From contig MNYI01000185.1 of NCBI GenBank assembly GCA_001873945.1, positions 1-16,696 of the forward strand: a DNA stretch of 16,696 nucleotides, written 5' to 3'. This DNA comes from Candidatus Desantisbacteria bacterium CG2_30_40_21. Lineage in GTDB: Bacteria; UBA9089; CG2-30-40-21. A model generated the notes under the pieces. That model was not told the DNA's origin, did not search any database, and saw nothing but the letters and a program-made list of their open reading frames with translations. How positions within the stretch are numbered: position 1 is the stretch's first letter; each line of letters opens with the position of its first letter. Of the stretch, positions 1 to 7,487 are shown one piece after another. The position numbers were made by a program, and so were the translations under genes.

Positions 1-112
1 AAGCTGCTTATGACCGCTGCCTCATCCAGAAAACTCTACGGCTATGGTACGGGTATGCCTTCATGTTTTATATTGGAGGCAGGGATAAGGTAGGGGGAGA
101 TATGGAGATTAA

Positions 113-177
113 TCGGTAGGACAGGCATTCTTGCCTGTCATCTGCAACAGGACAGGCAGAAATGCCTGTCCTACCGA
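113..177. repeat. Double-hairpin inverted repeat downstream of pilN
   Basis: Two 27-base arms (113-139 and 151-177) are inverted copies of each other with 25 of 27 positions matching, separated by 11 bases. Each arm is also a perfect small hairpin: GACAGGCA and TGCCTGTC enclose TTCT in the left arm and GAAA in the right arm. The unit can therefore fold either as one long stem or as two side-by-side hairpins. It lies just past the pilN stop, where it could end or protect the pilMN transcript (inference). There is no transposase. The rest of 1-268 holds no gene I can support. Confidence 0.8.
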
Positions 178-268
178 CAATTCTGTTGATAATCGATACC
201 ATCTCCTCTATTCCCTTATTCCCCTTTGAACATAAGTTTTGCCATAATGAGAATTGCTGCTTGACTCC

Positions 269-808
269 TTAAATATTATGAGTACAGCTAAGTGAAAAAC
301 TCCTTATTGGATACTTGCCAATGGTAGAATTGGTAATATTGGCAAGATTAACATTAGTAAACAACTGTGATTCCATAAGCTTAAGTATATAGTTTGCAAC
401 AGAAAAATTATCCATAGCCTTGCCACTTATTTGTATAGCCGTACCGTTAGTGTTAGACAAATTATCTAACCAGATACCCTGACCCAGGCAATCAGATGTT
501 TGATCAAGAAGTTTTGCCCAGATAAACCTATCCTTGTCCAATTGGGTAATAATATTAAGCCTCGTTTTAAGCAAATCTATCTCTATTTCAAGATCTTTAA
601 TCTCTTGCATATAAGGCCGTAACTTAGCTATCTCAGCCTTTAATTCTTCTACTTTTTGCTCCTTTTTCTTGACCTCAAGCAACTGATTGCTCCAAAAAAA
701 ACCTATTAAGACAACAAAGGCAGATAACGATATTATGACTAAAATATTTCTCCATTGTATCTTTTTCTTTGCCAGAAGAACTGGAGGCATCAGGTTTATA
801 TTAGTCAT
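269..808 (-). CDS. pilN: Type IV pilus assembly protein PilN
   Basis: PilN is the inner-membrane partner of PilM in the alignment complex that joins the cytoplasmic pilus motor to the outer-membrane secretin. The 179-residue protein shows the family layout. A short cytoplasmic N terminus carries the INLMP motif (residues 4-8) that docks into PilM. One membrane helix follows at about residues 20-41, then a charged coiled coil at about 44-90, then a small periplasmic alpha/beta domain. Its ATG (806-808) shares one base with the pilM stop codon (TAATG), so the two are very likely translationally coupled. PilO normally follows, but here the stop is followed by a GGAG and only a 9-codon ORF, then a repeat. 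Either pilO lies elsewhere or the operon is broken here. The call rests on motif, topology and the pilM neighbour. Confidence 0.88.
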   Translation of the reverse strand: MTNINLMPPVLLAKKKIQWRNILVIISLSAFVVLIGFFWSNQLLEVKKKEQKVEELKAEIAKLRPYMQEIKDLEIEIDLLKTRLNIITQLDKDRFIWAKLLDQTSDCLGQGIWLDNLSNTNGTAIQISGKAMDNFSVANYILKLMESQLFTNVNLANITNSTIGKYPIRSFSLSCTHNI

Positions 809-1896
809 TACTTTAGCCCCCTTAATGCTAATCCTATGGCTACGGTAAACGCTGGACCATATTTCTTAATAAGATTTACATTAACCTTTGGAGCTATCCT
901 CAAGTTAACAAAGGGATCAGCAATAACTACCGGAATGCCAAGACCACTTGCAAGAAACTCATCTAAGTTCTTTAGTTTTGCTGTTCCTCCACTCAAAAGC
1001 ACCCGGTCAATATTTTTCCGATATACAGGTAATTGAGTATAATAATAGGCAAAAGACCTCTCTAATTCATCTAAAAGCCTTGCCCCTACAGACTCAATGG
1101 CATAAGAGACATGGGATATTCGTTCAGAATACACACCTGTCGTCATCTCTTCACCAGGAACAATTACCCCTTCTGCTTCCTTTATCTGTTCTGCTTCCAA
1201 AAAGTTTACACCCAACTCTCTCTTTATTGCTTCAGTAAAATCATTACCACCAACTAAAATATCCCGATTAAAACAGGAACATTTATTTTCTACTACATTA
1301 ATATTTGTCATTCTTGCCCCAATATCTACCAGAGCCACTACCTCTTCTTCCTTTCCGTTTGCTACCAGAGCATCCTCTATTGAAAAGGTATCCACATTAA
1401 TATGAGTAGTCTCTAACCCTGACCGCTGCAATATCTCCATATGATCATAAACAAGCTCTTCTTTAGCAGCTACCAGCAGGACAAGGATCATCCTCTCGTC
1501 TTTTTCAATTACCTCTTTTATTATCTGAAAATCAATGATCACATGCTCAATATCAAAGGGAATGTGCTCCTCAGCCTCAAACCTGATAACATCACGAAGC
1601 TCTGTCTCACTCATATGCGGTAACTTAATATATCTTACTACCACAGAATTCCCAGAGACAGAGGTACAAGTTTTTTTGGCATCAATGCCATTGTTATAAA
1701 GCATGGTTTTAATAGCTTTTACGGTTAATTCATGCTTTGCCCCAACTGCATCCTCATCTAAGGGTTCCGGGGCAATCTTTTCTAACCCAAGCCTTGCCAA
1801 CATAATGCTATTGCCAGATTTCTTTAATTTAACAACCTTGACCGTATCACTACTGATATCTAATCCTACAGAATTTTTCCCGCCACCAAACAACAT
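808..1896 (-). CDS. pilM: Type IV pilus assembly protein PilM (actin-like ATPase)
   Basis: This is a 362-residue cytoplasmic protein of the PilM/FtsA actin-like fold, which binds ATP and holds the N-terminal peptide of PilN. Visible family elements are the first phosphate loop with VGLDISS (10-16), the conserved FEAEEHIPFD stretch (106-115), the second phosphate loop around LVDIGA (189-194), and the adenosine motif LLSGGTAKL (300-308). I chose the ATG at 1894-1896 because GGAGG lies 7 bases upstream and the protein then begins MLFGGGKNSVGLDIS, as in other PilM proteins. A longer reading frame extends upstream to 1953 but adds an unrelated leader peptide. A promoter lies about 70 bases upstream, so pilM and pilN form a short transcription unit of their own. 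Confidence 0.93.
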   Translation of the reverse strand: MLFGGGKNSVGLDISSDTVKVVKLKKSGNSIMLARLGLEKIAPEPLDEDAVGAKHELTVKAIKTMLYNNGIDAKKTCTSVSGNSVVVRYIKLPHMSETELRDVIRFEAEEHIPFDIEHVIIDFQIIKEVIEKDERMILVLLVAAKEELVYDHMEILQRSGLETTHINVDTFSIEDALVANGKEEEVVALVDIGARMTNINVVENKCSCFNRDILVGGNDFTEAIKRELGVNFLEAEQIKEAEGVIVPGEEMTTGVYSERISHVSYAIESVGARLLDELERSFAYYYTQLPVYRKNIDRVLLSGGTAKLKNLDEFLASGLGIPVVIADPFVNLRIAPKVNVNLIKKYGPAFTVAIGLALRGLK

Positions 1897-1967
1897 TCCC
1901 TTTCCTCCGAAACAATAATTAAATGCAAGCAGCCAGCCTTCAGACTTCAGCACTTTTAAGCACTTTT

Positions 1968-1996
1968 ATGGTAACATATATATCAACATTTGTCAA
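1968..1996 (-). promoter_or_regulatory. Sigma-70-type promoter for pilMN
   Basis: Read on the minus strand, a perfect -35 box TTGACA (1991-1996) is followed by a 17-base spacer and TACCAT (1968-1973), with a TG one base upstream giving an extended -10. It sits between the ctpA stop and the pilM start, giving a 5' leader of about 65 bases. Directly downstream of the -10 is a tandem 10-bp repeat AGCACTTTTA on the plus strand (1949-1958, 1959-1968), a possible operator. No experimental support. Confidence 0.65.
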
Positions 1997-2017
1997 GCAT
2001 AAATTAAAATTATTCGA

Positions 2018-3394
2018 TTATTTATGCTGTAATATCTTAGTTGCTATCATAATATCAACTGCTCGCTGCAATTGTGGATCACATTTCAGGTCGCAAACAA
2101 TCTCTTTTCCCCCATTAAGCCTGCCTATTTCAATATTTATTGCCCTTCTAAGAATCATTTCACTTAATTCAATCTTATTCTTGGATAGGGTTTGCTGTAA
2201 ATTTTTAATATCTTCATCTGTATAGCTTGATCGTCCTTTGGCAAAATCCTTTAAGTATTGACTATCATCTAACTTCAGCCACATCTCCTGATCCTTGGGG
2301 GTAATCTCAGGCATCTCTACAATTATATCTGGAATTATCCCTTTTCCATGAATACATACACCTGAGGGGGTAAAATACTTGGCTGTAGTCAGGGCAATAC
2401 CAGAGCCATCAGGCAATGGAAGAACTGTCTGCACAGAACCTTTACCATAGCTCTTTACACCAATGGTCAAACCTCGTTTATTATCCTTAATAGCTCCAGC
2501 CAATATCTCTGAGGCACTGGCACTTCCCTCATTTAATAAAACAATAATCGGATTATCCAAATACAAGCCCTTTCCGGTTGTTCGAAATTCTCTGTTCATC
2601 TCCTGCTGTCTTCCAGCAATAGAAACAATCAAGGAATTCTTTGACAGAAGATTATCTGAAACATCTATGGCTGATTCCAATAAACCTCCAGGATCATTTC
2701 TCAAATCTATAACAAGACTCCGTATCCCTCTTTTTTGCAACTTCACCAGACTATCTGTAAACTCCTGAGCCGTATTCTGGTTAAAATTAGTAATCCTGAT
2801 GTACCCAACATCTGTCTGAATAACATCGGACTTAACACTATGGATCTCAATTATTGCCCGATTAATCGTTACTTTGAAAGGATTTTCCACACCATCCCTT
2901 TTAATGGTAATAATTACCTGAGTTCCTTGTTTACCACGAAGTTTCTGAACAGCCTCAACTAAGGAAATATTCTTGGTTGATGTCCCATCTATTTCAGTAA
3001 TATAATCACCTGCCTTTATCCCAGCCAAATACGCTGGTGTTCCTTCAATAGGTGAGATAACCATGAGATTGTCTTGTTTAAGCCCGATAACAATCCCAAG
3101 CCCGGAAAAGCTCCCCTCGGTTTCTACCTTCATCTCCTTAAATACCTCAGGGGTCATAAATCTTGTATGAGGATCCCCCAGACTTTTAAGCATACCGTCA
3201 ATAGCCCCATAAACAAGAGTTTTTGTCTTCACATCTTCTACATATTGATTATGAACTATTGAAAACGCCTTACCAAATAGCCGTAATCCATCATACAATT
3301 CAGAGCTTTCCTGCCCCTGAGAATTGGCATCCACGCTCATAGAAACAATGATAGCCAATGCCAAAAACCACAATACATTCTTCAATCGCAACAT
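2018..3394 (-). CDS. ctpA: S41 family C-terminal processing peptidase (CtpA-like)
   Basis: Carboxy-terminal processing serine protease, acting outside the cytoplasmic membrane on misfolded proteins, lipoproteins or cell-wall hydrolases. The 458-residue protein begins with a signal peptide or anchor (KNVLWFLALAIIVSM). An S41 N-terminal helical region follows, then a PDZ domain at about 88-172, then the catalytic core. The nucleophile is the middle Ser of GSASASE (Ser293), with Lys318 in SYGKG and Gln322, the same spacing of 25 and 4 residues as in characterised CtpB and Prc. The start at ATG 3392-3394 is preferred over GTG 3398-3400 because GGAGG lies 9 bases from the former and only 3 from the latter. 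It is the last gene of the tkt-fts cluster. Placement beside FtsEX and an EnvC-like gene suggests turnover of division hydrolases or activators (inference). Confidence 0.93.
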   Translation of the reverse strand: MLRLKNVLWFLALAIIVSMSVDANSQGQESSELYDGLRLFGKAFSIVHNQYVEDVKTKTLVYGAIDGMLKSLGDPHTRFMTPEVFKEMKVETEGSFSGLGIVIGLKQDNLMVISPIEGTPAYLAGIKAGDYITEIDGTSTKNISLVEAVQKLRGKQGTQVIITIKRDGVENPFKVTINRAIIEIHSVKSDVIQTDVGYIRITNFNQNTAQEFTDSLVKLQKRGIRSLVIDLRNDPGGLLESAIDVSDNLLSKNSLIVSIAGRQQEMNREFRTTGKGLYLDNPIIVLLNEGSASASEILAGAIKDNKRGLTIGVKSYGKGSVQTVLPLPDGSGIALTTAKYFTPSGVCIHGKGIIPDIIVEMPEITPKDQEMWLKLDDSQYLKDFAKGRSSYTDEDIKNLQQTLSKNKIELSEMILRRAINIEIGRLNGGKEIVCDLKCDPQLQRAVDIMIATKILQHK

Positions 3395-3421
3395 TATCAC
3401 ATACCTCCCGAAATTTAATAT

Positions 3422-3526
3422 AAAATCCGAAATTCGAATATCAAAATTCGAAACTTTTGACAGGTTGTTTTTGTCATTCGGATTTTGGTCGTTTGTATTT
3501 GTTTCGTATTTCGTGCTTCGGATTTT
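3422..3526. repeat. TTCGAA/ATCCGAA-rich intergenic repeat
   Basis: The gap between the envC-like gene and ctpA is filled with GAA-rich, low-complexity sequence. Its ends are a perfect 10-bp inverted repeat (AAAATCCGAA at 3422-3431, TTCGGATTTT at 3517-3526). ATTCGGATTTTGG recurs inside at 3477-3489, and TTCGAA-like words occur at several places. It does not code and has no transposase. It looks like a dispersed intergenic repeat rather than a promoter. Confidence 0.6.
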
Positions 3527-3538
3527 CCTTAATCTCCC

Positions 3539-4765
3539 CTATCCTCGTCTCAACCATCCTGATGGATTAACGGGTTGTCCATCAACCCTTAATTCAAAGT
3601 GCAAACATGGTTCTGTAGTAAAACCTGTATCACCTACTGTGCCAAGGGGAGTACCTGTATTAATTGTTTGCCCCTTTCCTACCAATATATTTGCCAGATG
3701 GGCATAAAGGCTGTAAATGCCATTACCATGATCAATCATAACCAGCAGCCCATACCCTTTAAACCAACCAGCATAAACCACACTTCCAGATTTTACAGCA
3801 ACAACAGTTTGTCCTGCATGGGCTGAGATATCTATGCCTTTATTTACCACAAAGGTATCAAACTTCGGGTTTTTATATTGCCCAAATCCCTTAATAATCT
3901 GTCCGCCAGATACTGGCCATGAAAGTGTTCCCTTTTCAGGATAAGATCTTTTCTCTATTTTTTCCGGCTTTTTACCCTCTTTTTTTCGTTTAGCAACCAT
4001 TGCTGCCCGTGCTTTTTCTTGTGCCTTTTTCTGTGCCTCTAATCGCTTGATTAATGAGGTTAATTCTGAAGATGAATTATTGAGTTGAGCAACCTGCTGA
4101 CGATAAAGTTTTTTATCCTTCTGTACCCGGGAAAGCAGCCCTCGATAACCCTTCTCTTGTTTTTGCTGAACAATAAATTCTTGCTTATAATCATTTTGAA
4201 TGACTAAAAGCTGTTTATGTTTTCCCTGAAGTAGCTGTTTCTGACACTTTAACAGCTCTTTCTGTTGTTGTATCTCACGGATCAAGGTGTTATCATTCTG
4301 AGCAATCATGGTCATAAAATAAAGCTGCCTTGACATATCCGAAAGGTTTGGAGAAGAACATAAGACATCTAACACACCATTTTTTCTATATTTATATATG
4401 GCTCTCAATCTATGAGACAATTGGCTTTGTTTTTGATAAAGGCTGTTAAAAGTCTTAATTAACGCCTCTTTTTTAATAATTATCTTATGTTGTGTCTTGT
4501 TTATTGTCTCTCCCAATTTATCTACTTTTCTTTGTGTCTGGTTTAGTTGTCGATTTCTCTTGTCTAATTCATTTATTACCCCTTTTTCCTTTTTTACTGC
4601 CTGTTGCAACAATGTCTTTTTTTGCTGCAATTCTTTTCGTATCTTTAACAATTTTCCCTTTTCCGTAGATACATCTGCTGAACAAAGGCTCACCCCTGAA
4701 GATAGAAACAGGAATATAAAAACCAAACAAATAGCGGAATTCAGCCTTTCTCCCTTTCTTCTCAT
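3539..4765 (-). CDS. envC: EnvC-like murein hydrolase activator with degenerate LytM domain
   Basis: Periplasmic coiled-coil protein ending in a LytM (M23) domain, the arrangement of EnvC, which couples FtsEX to septal amidases. Of 408 residues, about 1-30 form a signal peptide (AICLVFIFLFLSSGVSLCSA). Residues 32-255 are two long coiled-coil stretches with a central region lacking heptads, then a basic linker, then LytM at about 280-405. The domain keeps Asp312, His356 and His389. The first zinc ligand of HxGxD is Asn308 (NKGID), and the first His of the HxH motif is Cys387 (PCLHFE). Loss at these two places matches non-catalytic activators. It starts 14 bases after ftsX, with AGGGGA upstream. 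The ftsE-ftsX-envC order supports the role. A residual or altered metal site cannot be excluded. Confidence 0.86.
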   Translation of the reverse strand: MRRKGERLNSAICLVFIFLFLSSGVSLCSADVSTEKGKLLKIRKELQQKKTLLQQAVKKEKGVINELDKRNRQLNQTQRKVDKLGETINKTQHKIIIKKEALIKTFNSLYQKQSQLSHRLRAIYKYRKNGVLDVLCSSPNLSDMSRQLYFMTMIAQNDNTLIREIQQQKELLKCQKQLLQGKHKQLLVIQNDYKQEFIVQQKQEKGYRGLLSRVQKDKKLYRQQVAQLNNSSSELTSLIKRLEAQKKAQEKARAAMVAKRKKEGKKPEKIEKRSYPEKGTLSWPVSGGQIIKGFGQYKNPKFDTFVVNKGIDISAHAGQTVVAVKSGSVVYAGWFKGYGLLVMIDHGNGIYSLYAHLANILVGKGQTINTGTPLGTVGDTGFTTEPCLHFELRVDGQPVNPSGWLRRG

Positions 4766-4779
4766 TTCTCTTACTTCCC

Positions 4780-5697
4780 CTATTCCCTGTTAGATTTCAA
4801 AAAATAATGCAAAGGCAGCAAACTTCCCAGACATCCGAGAAACCCACTGGCTACAATCAAGATACTCATAACTTGCCATGATATAAATTTCACTTGTGGT
4901 AAAAATAAAAATATAGGGTTTTCCGCAAGTGTTTTAACCAGACCAAAGCGATAAACAAGCCATAATAGTCCAATAGATAATGTTCCGCTTATCCACCCAT
5001 GTATCATCCCTTCTAAGAGATAGGGAAACCGAATAAACCATGGGGTAGCACCAACCAACCTCATTATTTCTATCTCTTCCTGCCTGGCAAAAAGGGACAG
5101 CTCAATAGTATTTGAAATAATAATCAGCGTAGCAAGTCCAAGGATAAAACCTATACCAATAATAAACATTCTTACCACATCGGTTATCGTAGCGATGACC
5201 TCAACTGCCTTTTGACCATAATCCACCCCTTCTATTCCTTCCATCTTTTCTATAGCTTGAGCAATTTTTTTCAATCCTTCCCACGAAAACCTGATTGAGG
5301 GTGTTAGCTTTATCTCAAAATAGGCTGGCAATGGATTCCCATTTATCCCGGAAAGAATATCCGACTGATCACTCAATTCCTTCTTAAACCCTTCCAGAGC
5401 ATCTTGTTTTGAGATATATATTATCTGACTTGCCTGATTAACCTGCCTGCCAATATTGGTCTGAATAGACTGTATGGTCTCAATTGGCAAAGCATCCTTT
5501 AAGTAGACAACAATAGATGCCTTTTTAATCAAGGTATCCTGAACCAGTCGAAGATTGACAATCAATAGCAAAAAAATACCCATAATAAAAAGGGTAACAG
5601 TGATAACCCCAATACTGGCATAGGTCATTGTCCCTGCCCGTTTGAAGTTTGTCATTGCTTCCCTGCAAAAATAACCAAAGTTTTGTGGTCGTATCAT
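4780..5697 (-). CDS. ftsX: Cell division protein FtsX
   Basis: Membrane partner of FtsE in the ABC-type complex that drives peptidoglycan hydrolase activation at the septum. The 305 residues hold four membrane helices at about 27-49, 173-194, 233-253 and 276-298. A large periplasmic loop between the first two (about 50-170) is the segment that contacts EnvC-type activators. The conserved cytoplasmic stretch RQEEIEIMRLVGATPWFIR follows helix 2. I prefer the ATG at 5695-5697, with TAAGGA upstream, giving the usual FtsX beginning MIRPQNFGYFCREAM. An in-frame ATG at 5749-5751 would add 18 residues and begin 3 bases after the ftsE stop, but it has no ribosome site. Small competing hairpins sit between the two starts. 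Confidence 0.92.
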   Translation of the reverse strand: MIRPQNFGYFCREAMTNFKRAGTMTYASIGVITVTLFIMGIFLLLIVNLRLVQDTLIKKASIVVYLKDALPIETIQSIQTNIGRQVNQASQIIYISKQDALEGFKKELSDQSDILSGINGNPLPAYFEIKLTPSIRFSWEGLKKIAQAIEKMEGIEGVDYGQKAVEVIATITDVVRMFIIGIGFILGLATLIIISNTIELSLFARQEEIEIMRLVGATPWFIRFPYLLEGMIHGWISGTLSIGLLWLVYRFGLVKTLAENPIFLFLPQVKFISWQVMSILIVASGFLGCLGSLLPLHYFLKSNRE

Positions 5698-5708
5698 ATC
5701 GATTTGTT

Positions 5709-5739
5709 TCCTTAAGCCTAAGGAGGTGAAATTCCTCCT
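5709..5739 (-). promoter_or_regulatory. Competing hairpins over the ftsX ribosome binding site
   Basis: On the minus-strand transcript between the two candidate ftsX starts, AGGAGG (from 5734-5739) pairs with CCTCCT (5721-5726) across a 7-base loop. CCTTA (5719-5723) pairs with TAAGG (5710-5714) across GGCT. The second stem buries the TAAGGA that would serve the 5697 start, and the two stems share three bases, so only one can form fully. Seen directly as complementary sequence. A role as a translational switch is inference and fails if 5751 is the true start. Confidence 0.35.
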
Positions 5740-5754
5740 CTTTTGAATCATGCC

Positions 5755-6408
5755 CTATTTAACTATCTTGCCAGAGTTTAGATGAATAACATGTGCCCCC
5801 ATTTTTAGAGCATTTTCCTTGTTATGGGTAGCAACAACCAGGGTTGTTCCCTGACGATTAGCCTCCATGAAAAAATTCATGATATTTGTGGCCAGATCTG
5901 TATCTAAATTACCCGTAGGTTCATCCGCAAGGATAAGGGCAGGATCATTGACAATAGCTCTGGCAATAGCTACCCTTTGTTGCTCTCCACCGGAAAGTTG
6001 GTGTGGAAATGCATCTTTTTTATGGGTTAATTCAACAATATTTAACACCTTAATGGTTCGTTTATAGACCTCTGCTGAGGGCAAACCAATAACCTGCAAG
6101 GCAAAGGCAATATTTTCAAACACTGTTTTTTGATATAAGAGCTTAAAATCCTGATAAACTACCCCAATTTGTCTCCGAAGATACGGCACTTCCTTTAATG
6201 GCAAGCTACTGATATTTTTCCCGCCAACAAAAATTAACCCTGTTGTAGCTATTATCTCTGCGTAGATTAATTTCAGAAAGGTAGTTTTTCCTGACCCGGA
6301 TGGTCCGGCAACAAAAACCATTTCCCCCCGTCCAATTTTTACATTAATATCCTCTAAGGCATGTATCCCTTTTTTATATACCTTGGTGATGTGCCGCATC
6401 TGAATCAT
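5755..6408 (-). CDS. ftsE: Cell division ATP-binding protein FtsE
   Basis: Cytoplasmic ABC ATPase that works with FtsX; ATP hydrolysis controls activation of periplasmic cell-wall hydrolases rather than transport. The 217-residue length is typical. All nucleotide-binding elements are intact: Walker A GPSGSGKT (35-42), Q-loop Gln86 in VVYQDFKLL, signature LSGGEQQR (138-145), Walker B LILADEP (158-164) with catalytic Glu163, and the H-loop His195. The ATG (6406-6408) lies 6 bases after the transketolase stop, and its GGGAG ribosome site is inside the end of that gene, which suggests coupled translation. The following ftsX and envC-like genes confirm FtsE over other MacB/LolD-type ATPases. Confidence 0.95.
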   Translation of the reverse strand: MIQMRHITKVYKKGIHALEDINVKIGRGEMVFVAGPSGSGKTTFLKLIYAEIIATTGLIFVGGKNISSLPLKEVPYLRRQIGVVYQDFKLLYQKTVFENIAFALQVIGLPSAEVYKRTIKVLNIVELTHKKDAFPHQLSGGEQQRVAIARAIVNDPALILADEPTGNLDTDLATNIMNFFMEANRQGTTLVVATHNKENALKMGAHVIHLNSGKIVK

Positions 6409-6414
6409 GCTTAA

Positions 6415-7368
6415 TTATCTCCCTTTTTGCGTCTTTCTTCCCAGCACCTTTATCACTGCCTCAACAATAGAAACGGCATCTAATCCAAAGATCCTTAACA
6501 ACTCCTTTGGTGTTCCTGATTGACCAAAGGTATCTTTTACTCCCACCCTTTCCATTGGTGTTGGAAGGTGTTCTGCTAATACCTCAGCCACAGCACTCCC
6601 CAGCCCGCCAATGATTGAATGTTCCTCAGCCGTAACAATCGCTCCGGTTTCTTTTGCAGCAAGGATAATTGCTTGTTTATCAATGGGTTTAATGCTTGAG
6701 GCATTGAGTATTCTTACATTAATCCCTTGCTCGGATAATGTTTGAGCTGCCTTAACAGACTCATTGACCATCAATCCACAGGCAATAATTGTAGCATCAG
6801 TCCCTTCTCTCAAAGCATGCATCTTGCCCAGAACAAACTCATAGGTATCATCAAAAACAAGTGGAAGATTTAATCGCCCCAATCTGATATAAAATGGTCC
6901 TTGAGTCTCAATTGCATATCTCACTGCTTTCTCTGTTTCTATCCCATCAGCCGGCACAATCACCGTCATATTTGGCAATCCTCTCATCAGGTTAATATCA
7001 TCTATAGCCTGATGTGATGCCCCATCCTCTCCTACAGAAACACCGGCATGGGTAACAATAATCTTTACATTTAATTTTGGCCAGCATACCGACAGTTTTA
7101 CCTGATCATAAACCCTTCCACTTCCAAAACAAGCAAAGGCAGAAACTACCGGTATTTTCCCACAAGTGGATAAACCAGCTGCATAGCCTATCATATTTGC
7201 CTCAGAGATGCCAAGGTTAAAAAACCTTTCAGGAAATTCCTGAGAAAACCATTGAGTTCTGGTAGAGGATGCCGTATCTGCATCAAGCACAACCATATCA
7301 GGATAAATCTTGCCCAATTTTATTAATGCCTTACCATAAACATCTCTTGTAGCTACCATTTCTGCCAT
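6415..7368 (-). CDS. Transketolase, C-terminal subunit
   Basis: Second half of a two-gene transketolase, holding the pyrimidine-binding and C-terminal domains of this thiamine diphosphate enzyme, which moves two-carbon units between sugar phosphates. Of 317 residues, the pyrimidine-binding domain spans about 5-170, with the cofactor-activating Glu56 in LGISEANM. The GEDGASHQAIDD motif lies near 117-128, and the C-terminal domain spans about 185-305. The ATG (7366-7368) has AGGAG 6 bases upstream. It follows the N-terminal half after a 119-base gap containing a hairpin repeat, and the two products must associate to form the active site. Sequence resembles split transketolase rather than DXS or a 2-oxoacid dehydrogenase E1, but this was judged by eye. 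Confidence 0.9.
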   Translation of the reverse strand: MAEMVATRDVYGKALIKLGKIYPDMVVLDADTASSTRTQWFSQEFPERFFNLGISEANMIGYAAGLSTCGKIPVVSAFACFGSGRVYDQVKLSVCWPKLNVKIIVTHAGVSVGEDGASHQAIDDINLMRGLPNMTVIVPADGIETEKAVRYAIETQGPFYIRLGRLNLPLVFDDTYEFVLGKMHALREGTDATIIACGLMVNESVKAAQTLSEQGINVRILNASSIKPIDKQAIILAAKETGAIVTAEEHSIIGGLGSAVAEVLAEHLPTPMERVGVKDTFGQSGTPKELLRIFGLDAVSIVEAVIKVLGRKTQKGR

Positions 7369-7408
7369 TGTATCTCCTGATTTAAGTGAAAAGGGAAAAG
7401 TGAAAAGT

Positions 7409-7478
7409 GAAAAGTGAAAAACGAAAAGTAAAGGTAAAAATATAATTTATACTTTTCACTTTTCGTTTTTCACTTTTC
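7409..7478. repeat. GAAAAGT-rich inverted repeat between transketolase halves
   Basis: A perfect 21-bp inverted repeat (7409-7429 with 7458-7478) encloses 28 AT-rich bases. The arm sequence is built from repeated GTGAAAA and CGAAAA words, and the left side continues as tandem AAAAGTG copies from about 7395. It splits two genes whose products are needed in equal amounts. The transcript would carry a stable stem there, possibly affecting stability or the ratio of the subunits (inference). Confidence 0.8.
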
Positions 7479-7487
7479 CTTCTTCCC

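Noticed and set aside
1..93. Plus-strand frame open from the window edge to a stop at 91-93, about 30 codons
   Set aside because: It could be the tail of a convergent gene, but it is too short and matches nothing I recognise, so it is not called.
222..251. Nine-codon ORF (MAKLMFKGE) after pilN with GGAG upstream, possibly a pilO start
   Set aside because: It stops after nine codons and no frame continues as PilO; the spacing to GGAG is also too long.
1998..2026. AT-rich dyad CATAAAT/ATTTATG at the ctpA end as a terminator
   Set aside because: Seven AT pairs with a long loop and no T-run; not convincing.
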